The position numbers and the translations under genes were made by a program. From positions 28,324-92,323 of the forward strand of contig MPNW01000419.1 in assembly GCA_011800805.1 (NCBI GenBank): a DNA stretch of 64,000 nucleotides. Reading direction: 5' to 3'. Positions 57,559-64,000 of the stretch are shown here, in pieces. Under the pieces are notes generated by a model. That model did not search any database, had not been told where the DNA came from, and worked only from the letters and a program-made list of their open reading frames with translations. Every line of letters begins with the position of its first letter. The first letter of the stretch is position 1. The stretch comes from Hirudo medicinalis (lineage: Eukaryota; Annelida; Clitellata; Hirudinida; Hirudinidae).

Positions 57559-60500
57559 ATGGCCACGGATGCTCAACCCCAAACGCAAACTCAGGTCATC
57601 ACCATAGGGAGGGTTAATAGTCCAAATGAAGCCCAATTCGCCCCCAATTTCGACGATATCAGGATCAGACATAGTTTCATAAGAAAGGTGAATAGTTATC
57701 GATGTTTTCGTGCAGGACTTCATTTATTGTGTTTAGTAAATAATGTCCACTTAAAAGTTAATCAGTAATGATTAATGATTAATATGTAAAGTAATTAAAA
57801 TTAGCAATGAATGCAATTAATAAATTAGTAAGTTAACTACAAGTAAATTATTGAAAAGCATTTAACATCTCGCGTCTGCCAAAATGCCACATTTATTTAC
57901 ATTAGTCACGTTCCTTGATCAACAGGTTTTCGCGATCGTATTGATGCAGTTAGTGGCAACAACCTCTGTGGTGGCCCCCTTTGTGTTGGTGTAAGTCCTT
58001 ATCAATCCTTGGTGTAAGTCCTTATCAATCCTTGGTGTAAGTCATTATTAATCCTTGGTGTAAGTCCTTATTAATCCTTGGTTATCGAACATCCGTCCTT
58101 CCATTAGAAGATTGATCTAACAAAATTAACCCCAAATTAAGGGAAATGATCAGACATTCATACTTTAAACTATTAATTTAGACTATTTCTAAATAATTAA
58201 AAAAATATTACAAACAAAATAACGAATTCAAGTAGTTATAGTTTTAGAAAAGAAGTTTTAATATTTTTGTAATAATAAATTAATTTTAAATATTTTTATG
58301 TCAGACAATCTCTTAGAGACTGGATAAGGCTTAACTTATGGATATATCACCTATCCTAGTAAGTAGTTATTGTTCAGTTCAAAAAATCACGACAACGTTT
58401 TGAATATATTGTAACATTCAATATTACAGAAACCTTTGATAGTGATACTTTAAGTATTAATATATATTATTGACTTGGAAGTAATTTTCAACATCACTAA
58501 TAAACAATCATAACATTTATGTTACAACAACTTAAACAAATTATGAATAAATAGAAAAGTCCTATAATATCGTTGCATTGTTATTTTACTGACATTAATA
58601 AATCATCGTTAGTCAACATCAACTATTGCCCAAAATCGATTGTTTTGTATTAATTATTAACGACAGCAGACGAATTTCAATTAAAAACAAAATTAGTATT
58701 AAAAATTAGTTTCAACAATTTACAGTGCCATGTTCATCATCTTGTATTTCATCCTCGTCTGTCCGTGCTGCTGCAACATCGGCAGACATTGGCCTTGGAA
58801 CATCATCATACTTGCCATCTTTGTAACTACTTCCTCCTTTTTACTTCCTCGTTTTATTCTCAGTTTTTAACACTAATTCTTTATTCTTAAGCATTTCATA
58901 ACAAAGTTACAATTTATCCTTCATTTATTTTATAATAATCAATGGCATAATGAGTAATAAGAGGAAGCGTAATGTTTTATTGCCGGAAAAGGCTGATCTG
59001 TTGAGCGATTTTACGATGTAAAATTTAATACATTTAAATTAGACACTATGAATTATTATCCTTATATGAAATATATGAATGTTACACAGTATGAATTATA
59101 ACAAAAATTATTAATATTTATTAAATAAAAATAAATTGTTCCGACACTTTTATAACAATGAATTTTTACCTTAATTTTAAATACAGCTTAATTATCAAGC
59201 TATTATAAATAAGCTAGAAAAAAACATTGCTAATCAGTTATTGCATTTCAGACACTTTGCTTCAGTTTTATGCTTAGTGTATTGGCGAGGTCAGTTTAAG
59301 AATTTGTATTTTTGTTAATAAAAGATATTAATGACCATGTTATGATAATATCTACTGAATATGTAATAATTTAAAATGTTAAATATCTATTCTCAATAAG
59401 GGTAGCTTTAGCTTTAAGTTTTGAAAATAAATATTATTAGAGTTAACTTGAAAAAGTTATAATTCTAATGGAATCCTTTTTGTTAACCTCTAGGGTCTTT
59501 TACCAGTCTTAACAAAAATTACATTTCTCTATTCATTTTAACTTAACTAATATTTATACCTAACTCGATTATCTATTTTTCAATAAATAGTATTTATTAT
59601 CTAACATCATAATCATCAAGTTAATTACTTTGTTCCGATAGTCTCTACACTGCAACAAGTGTTTTGTATGCTCTGGCAGCCACCATATTCATTGTTTTTG
59701 TGTTGGTACTTTTTGCTTCTCAAACAAAGGTTGGTTGAACAGTTTTTCGTCAAATCCATTAAATTAAGCAAATCTATTAAGCACAACTCAAAATCACAAC
59801 ATTCCAAGAAGTCAGTCCAAATTTATTATGCCAAACATGTGGGGGCACATTTGGTTAGCATTTACATTTATAGATGACGTGTTGCAAATGATTTCTTCGA
59901 GTAATTCTGTTATTAACTATAATGGGCGAGTGACAGGGAAATTTAAAATGTCAAAGGCAGTTTTCTCCATGTCGTCTTTCGTGAACAAAGATCCAGGATT
60001 ATTGAGAGTTGATCACCGAATTATTATTAACAACGATATCCTGTTAATGAAGTTATCCGTAGCTGAAATAAACTTATTATTAAATCAAATTATTAATGCT
60101 AATATTATTTATCGTATTTATTGAGCTATGTTATAATTTTAACTAATAATTTTGGTTAATATTTGCCATGCAAATTTTTGATATGGTATTAACCACCCAT
60201 TAATTTGCAGTACGACTTCACATCCAAGATGTCACTGCTCTCAATTTTCTCGTTCATTTTCATTATCTTCTCCTTTGCGCTGATAATGTACTACATTTTC
60301 GTTGGACCGTCGAAGGTAACATCAACCACAATTTTTAATAATCATGTTTTACAACAAAGAAACGTGCAAAGTACACTGATTCAACGTGTACAAATTTTGT
60401 TTCGTACATTCTTGGGGAATAAAATGATAAAAATAAGTTTCTCAAATTCCAGTTACTTCACATGGTTTACTGTGCAGTGGGAGCACTTTTGTTTAGTATT

Positions 60501-60773
60501 GTGAGTCGAAATATTTTGATTTATTTATATAAAAATAAGTCCTTCTTTAACTTATTTAAATCATTTCAAATAAAATAAATTAGTTCTTCTAATCAAGCTA
60601 CTGCAATGTACTTCCAGTACCTGGTATACGACATACAGCTCATAGTCGGGGGAAAGAACAGGGCATACCAACTGAGTCCTGAAGAATACATAACTGCTGC
60701 TGTTTTCCTCTACCTCGACATCGTCAACCTTTTCTTGAGCATGTTAGGGCTCCTGGGAGAAGGGGACAACTAA
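57559..60773 (+). CDS. Lifeguard/TMBIM (BAX-inhibitor-1 superfamily) membrane protein
   Basis: Eight exons: 57559-57687, 57926-57990, 58726-58822, 59252-59289, 59642-59729, 60211-60315, 60453-60500, 60618-60773. Phases all close; 241 residues with seven hydrophobic segments. The family signature is clear: IRHSFIRK before TM1, NIGRHWPWNIIILAIF, TLCFSFMLSVLA, FASQTKYDFTSK, LVYDIQLIVGGKN, LSPEEYITAAVFLYLDIVNL. Lifeguard proteins sit in Golgi/ER membranes, conduct or regulate Ca2+ and counter cell death. I do not assign an exact paralogue (LFG1-4/GRINA/FAIM2). The ATG at 57559 gives a short polar N-terminus (MATDAQPQTQTQ). Intron 2 begins with four tandem splice donors. Confidence 0.93.
57984..58082 (+). 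repeat. 23-bp tandem repeat carrying the intron-2 splice donor
   Basis: The unit TTGGTGTAAGTCCTTATCAA followed by TCC is present four times. Identical GGT|GTAAGT donors therefore fall at 57991, 58014, 58037 and 58060. Confidence 0.9.
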
Positions 60774-61640
60774 GAAAAATATTGACAAATTACAGTACTT
60801 AATTAATGAAGCAGATAAAAATAACTCCAGCTATTTTGTGATTTTCAGCTCATAAAACATGAAACGCCAAAGTTGAAAATGAAAAGTTCCAATGAAACTT
60901 TATTAATTGCGTAAAAAGAACGGGCACATTTGCCACGACATCATCCACGTAGTTATATCTTCAATGTTATTTATTATTTTAATTAACACAAGATGAGAAG
61001 ATATGTTGTAGAATTTATTCAATTAATATAAAAATTTAGGTGAATAATTGGCCCGGCGACAATTTTTTGAAAGAAACTGGGATCATAATATTTGAGAAAA
61101 CGCAACAACAATCTAAATTTTTTTTACAACTTGCCTAGTTTCACTAATGTTCTCTAATCTGTCTGGAACCAGCTTTTGTGTTTACTTAGAAAAACTGCGA
61201 ATTTAGGTAATCATCTTTGTCATCCTCAATTTCTTTTATATTTTAAGACCTACTTTTGAGCTAATTTTATCCTGATCTAGGGATAATCACATCGGTTTTA
61301 TTAAGAAGCAAACAGATTATGTAAACGTGAGAGAAATTTTCTATTTTCTGACCATTAAAAGTAATTATTTATCGAAATTAACTCCAATTTAAGATATTAA
61401 TACATATCGACTTTTTGTTAGATGGCAAAGAATTATTGACAATAATAATTGATTATTTATTAATTAATTAATATTTAATAGATAACATCTCAATTGTTCA
61501 TTTCTTCAATTCTTTCCACTTGCAAAAATATTTCCCTTTTTTAACTGTTCAACTTTTAACAAATATTCTTTGGATGGTCCTTGAAAGGAAGCATTAGAAC
61601 GATATTCATAAATTGTTAAGACTTTTAACTTGGGTCAATA
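60774..61640. other. Intergenic region
   Basis: Holds the 3' ends of the convergent Lifeguard and matrixin genes. AT-rich, with no further exon seen. Confidence 0.5.
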
Positions 61641-62780
61641 TCAATTCAATAATCTATAAATACCGTAATGAGCTTGTATGGCATCAATGTCATCTTGGTG
61701 CAATTTGATTTGGTCTTCGGTGAGAAAGTCCGAGTATCCATATTTAGGCCTCATAATTGATGTGGTTTCCGTCATTGGTAGAGGTGAATGATTAATTCCC
61801 AAGGCATGACCAATTTCATGCAGAGCCACGAAATATAAATTTGGTTGTCCTAAGGATAAAAGTATTTGATCTTGTTAGTGATCAACAATCTCTTTATGAA
61901 CAATTTCTTGCATTATTCTGTTTTGGCTTTTATATTCGATTTTAACATAGTTGATTTACCAATGTTTTATGTCCCATCTTTTCGTCAATCATGGAACATC
62001 ACAAGTTCCAAAATCCTTGCAGAAAAATACTCAGAAGAAACTTTCGAATTTTTACTTAAAAAAAGCATATTATGCGTTGGGAATTCCCACACAGCTAATG
62101 AGATGTGAAATACCGAATACGAAGGGTCCGCTTGTCCAGTTGTATTTATCGTTGAAGTGGACATAAGAATTGTTGGGGTACCAGGCATGTGCAAAATTCA
62201 ATTTTCCATTGTCGTTGAAANGCTAATGAGATGTGAAATACCGAATACGAAGGGTCCGCTTGTCCAGTTGTATTTATCGTTGAAGTGGACATAAGAATTG
62301 TTGGGGTACCAGGCATGTGCAAAATTCAATTTTCCATTGTCGTTGAAATCTTGATGTCCGTGAGAGCGTGGTTTAAAAGCGACCGTTACGTCTCCCTTTT
62401 TGTCAGGATTCACTCGGTAAAAACTTATATTCGCCACTTCCGACCACATCTGTGAATCAGTAACAGTTACTTAGTGCATTTAGTACATTTCGATTTTCGT
62501 CCAATTTTAGTTCTGTTACTCACGTTGAATGCCCTTTCAATGATTTTGTCGACATCAGCAGGAGTAATCCCGATAGTATGGGAAGGGTAGTTTTCTATTT
62601 TGTAGCTGATGTTGTTCCAGACAAACTTTGCTGCTGATACAATAAAACGAATTGAAAACACCATAAATAGTTTAATAATTAAGTTTGCTAACGGAATAGC
62701 GCAAATCTCGGTTTCTGGGCAATATTGACTTTGAGCACCCATCCACAGACTAACAGAGAAATGACCATCAAGACGATCAT
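61641..62780 (-). CDS. Minimal matrixin (MMP catalytic domain), four exons
   Basis: Exons (minus): 62693-62780, 62524-62630, 62242-62449, 61641-61849; all phases close, 203 residues. The signal peptide is MIVLMVISLLVCGWVLKV. QKPRFALFPKFVWNNISYKI then corresponds to the start of the mature MMP catalytic domain. It continues ADVDKIIERAFN, WSEVANISFYRV, structural-zinc region FKPRSHGHQDFND and FAHAWYPNNS, catalytic zinc site HEIGHALGINH and Met-turn SIMRP. The protein ends YGIYRLLN, so there is no hemopexin part. No prodomain with the PRCG(V/N)PD cysteine switch is present, which is unusual. An exon is partly duplicated in the assembly (62094-62220). It should be a secreted zinc protease of the extracellular matrix. 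Confidence 0.88.
62094..62348. repeat. 127-bp exact duplication around a single N
   Basis: 62094-62220 and 62222-62348 are identical and separated only by N at 62221. Most of the matrixin third exon is duplicated. This looks like two contig ends that overlap but were not merged. Confidence 0.95.
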
Positions 62781-62814
62781 GATTATTTTATTCAATGCAC
62801 GAATTAAAGTGTAC

Positions 62815-62852
62815 CTTTTATAAAAACTGGTCGTTTAAGTGCCATATATAAA
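62815..62852 (-). promoter_or_regulatory. TATA-like boxes upstream of the matrixin
   Basis: On the minus strand TATAAAAG lies at 62815-62822 and TTTATATA at 62845-62852, 35 and 65 bp upstream of the ATG. Their position supports the chosen start codon and a short 5' UTR. Confidence 0.45.
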
Positions 62853-62859
62853 CCCTAGA

Positions 62860-63566
62860 TTGTTTGAACACCAGCGAGACTGCTCTAAGACCAAATTAAA
62901 TAGCACTAAGAAACTTTTAGACAATAATAGACAATTAATAGCACGTAATAAAGGCGAATCTAGGTCAACTGGTTATGGTACCAACAATGATTTAATTTAG
63001 CCATTAAAGAGTCATTATTGCATCGAGAGGAATCTTTTAGAAATTCAAAATATTCGATGACCCTCTGCAGACGAAAACTGGAACAACAAGACCAAATGCC
63101 AATGAATTGGCATTGGAATTTGAATAGATTTTTATTATTTGGAAAGAAATATAATTGCTGAGTGTTGCTAGCAAAGCTGGGGTTTTTTTTAAATATGAGA
63201 TTATTGATTAATAAAATTTAAATTACCTGATTTGCCAGTTACTCAAATAAAAATTATGACATCATAAATGGTGCTTCTAAGTTTTCATAGTTGTCATTGC
63301 TCTCGACTTATCCGCAGCTTATATATTAATAACGTTATTAATATTGATAAAGTATATTGGTATATATATATATATACAAGAGCTAATGTGAGTTAACGAC
63401 CACTTCCATAATTATTACGCATCAGCAAAGGATGAGTGCCAGAGGAATAGAAGGATCAATGATTTTTATTAAATTATTCATTGATTCATCTGATCAGCTG
63501 CCTTTTACCTATTTGCTACTAATCACATCAGCAAACAACTTCACTTCAACAACCAGTACAATTATA
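62860..63566. other. Intergenic region
   Basis: AT-rich DNA with a (TA)n run at 63361-63375. No exon seen. Confidence 0.5.
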
Positions 63567-63848
63567 TTAATCATCTTTGAACATTTGGTTGTCGTAGATT
63601 GCCATTTCTTGGTGGTAAGCATTTGGCCCTTGGATTTGTTGTAATTTGAACTTGGTCATGAGCAGTCGGATGTTTGTTTTTATGGCCAGAAAGCTGATGA
63701 TGAGTTCCAGCCCGATAAAAATAGTCAGGATGGAGCATACGATTCTCTCTAGAGGGCTGATGATAGTTGCCTCGTTAGACAGCAAGAACAAGATTTGAGG
63801 CAGTTGTATGACAACTGTGAGAATCCAATGAGCAGCCAGATCTGGCAT
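63567..63848 (-). CDS. TMEM17: TMEM17, last coding exon (partial)
   Basis: A phase-0 exon after a TTTAG acceptor, reading LPDLAAHW-like MPDLAAHWILTVVIQLPQIL, FLLSNEATIISPLERIVC, then a hydrophobic helix IFIGLELIISFLAIKT and RLLMTKFKLQQIQ. It aligns with the last two membrane helices of TMEM17 (QLPL.LFLL.NE......PLE). TMEM17 belongs to the MKS module of the ciliary transition zone. Earlier exons must lie beyond the right edge, since none is visible in 63849-64000. Confidence 0.85.
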   Translation of the reverse strand: MPDLAAHWILTVVIQLPQILFLLSNEATIISPLERIVCSILTIFIGLELIISFLAIKTNIRLLMTKFKLQQIQGPNAYHQEMAIYDNQMFKDD

Positions 63849-64000
63849 CTAAATGATAGATAAATACCAATGTAAAGTTTTGGAGATTTAACTGTTAATT
63901 TGGATTATTTACTTATTAATGGTAGCAGAATATTTGATAGGTAATATTTGTATTGGGAATGCAGTCAGTTTAATATGTAGGCATGTATTTTGGGAAATAT
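63849..64000. other. Intron of TMEM17
   Basis: AT-rich sequence upstream of the last TMEM17 exon; no further exon is visible before the window ends. Confidence 0.6.

Noticed and set aside
1..64000. CRISPR arrays, operons, bacterial-type promoters or terminators
   Set aside because: The tandem repeats lack spacers of uniform length, and the genes have spliceosomal introns, so these bacterial features do not apply.

Overview
The window looks like AT-rich, intron-rich nuclear DNA from an invertebrate animal. Exons are short islands flanked by GT..AG splice sites. The non-coding DNA is full of ATT/GAT/GTT microsatellites, minisatellites, a tRNA-derived SINE family, and broken LINE and LTR retrotransposon pieces. 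The gene set (tropomyosin, a MALT1 paracaspase with death, Ig and paracaspase domains, ARMC6, an SLC18B1-type transporter, a Lifeguard/TMBIM protein, a matrixin, TMEM17) is bilaterian. A lophotrochozoan, perhaps a leech-like annelid, is my best guess, but that is inference. Three stretches or points of N (15039-15551, 36659-37572, 62221) and several single-base homopolymer slips show a draft assembly.

Layout, left to right: a nine-exon tropomyosin gene (minus, 198-5415) with a muscle-type promoter; about 3.7 kb of gene-free DNA; a multi-exon gene for a membrane protein with a galactose-binding-like domain, two WSC domains, an EGF-like module and a transmembrane segment (minus, 9572 to about 17510) that carries a LINE relic and SINEs in its introns; a BTB protein (minus, 18249-19704); ARMC6 (plus, 20427-23573); MALT1 (minus, 23808-33492), tail to tail with ARMC6; an SLC18B1-like transporter (plus, 34263-43085), head to head with MALT1; a retrotransposon relic zone (43478-44270); a putative CARD/death-fold protein (minus, 44971-45966); a small protein with a PCNA-binding motif (minus, 46585-47645); a disordered ORF (minus, 48154-49191); a PTB-domain protein (minus, 49310-50351); two plus-strand proteins I do not recognise (52491-53279, 54386-56029); a Lifeguard/TMBIM protein (plus, 57559-60773); a minimal matrixin (minus, 61641-62780); and the last exon of TMEM17 (minus, 63567-63848).

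This is not an operon-like region, so most neighbours are functionally unrelated. The one suggestive pairing is MALT1 with a CARD-like adaptor gene 11.5 kb away, since MALT1 acts with the CARD protein BCL10 in other animals. Exon coordinates were worked out by hand from splice sites and reading phase. For nearly every multi-exon gene the phases close exactly, which is the main support for the models.
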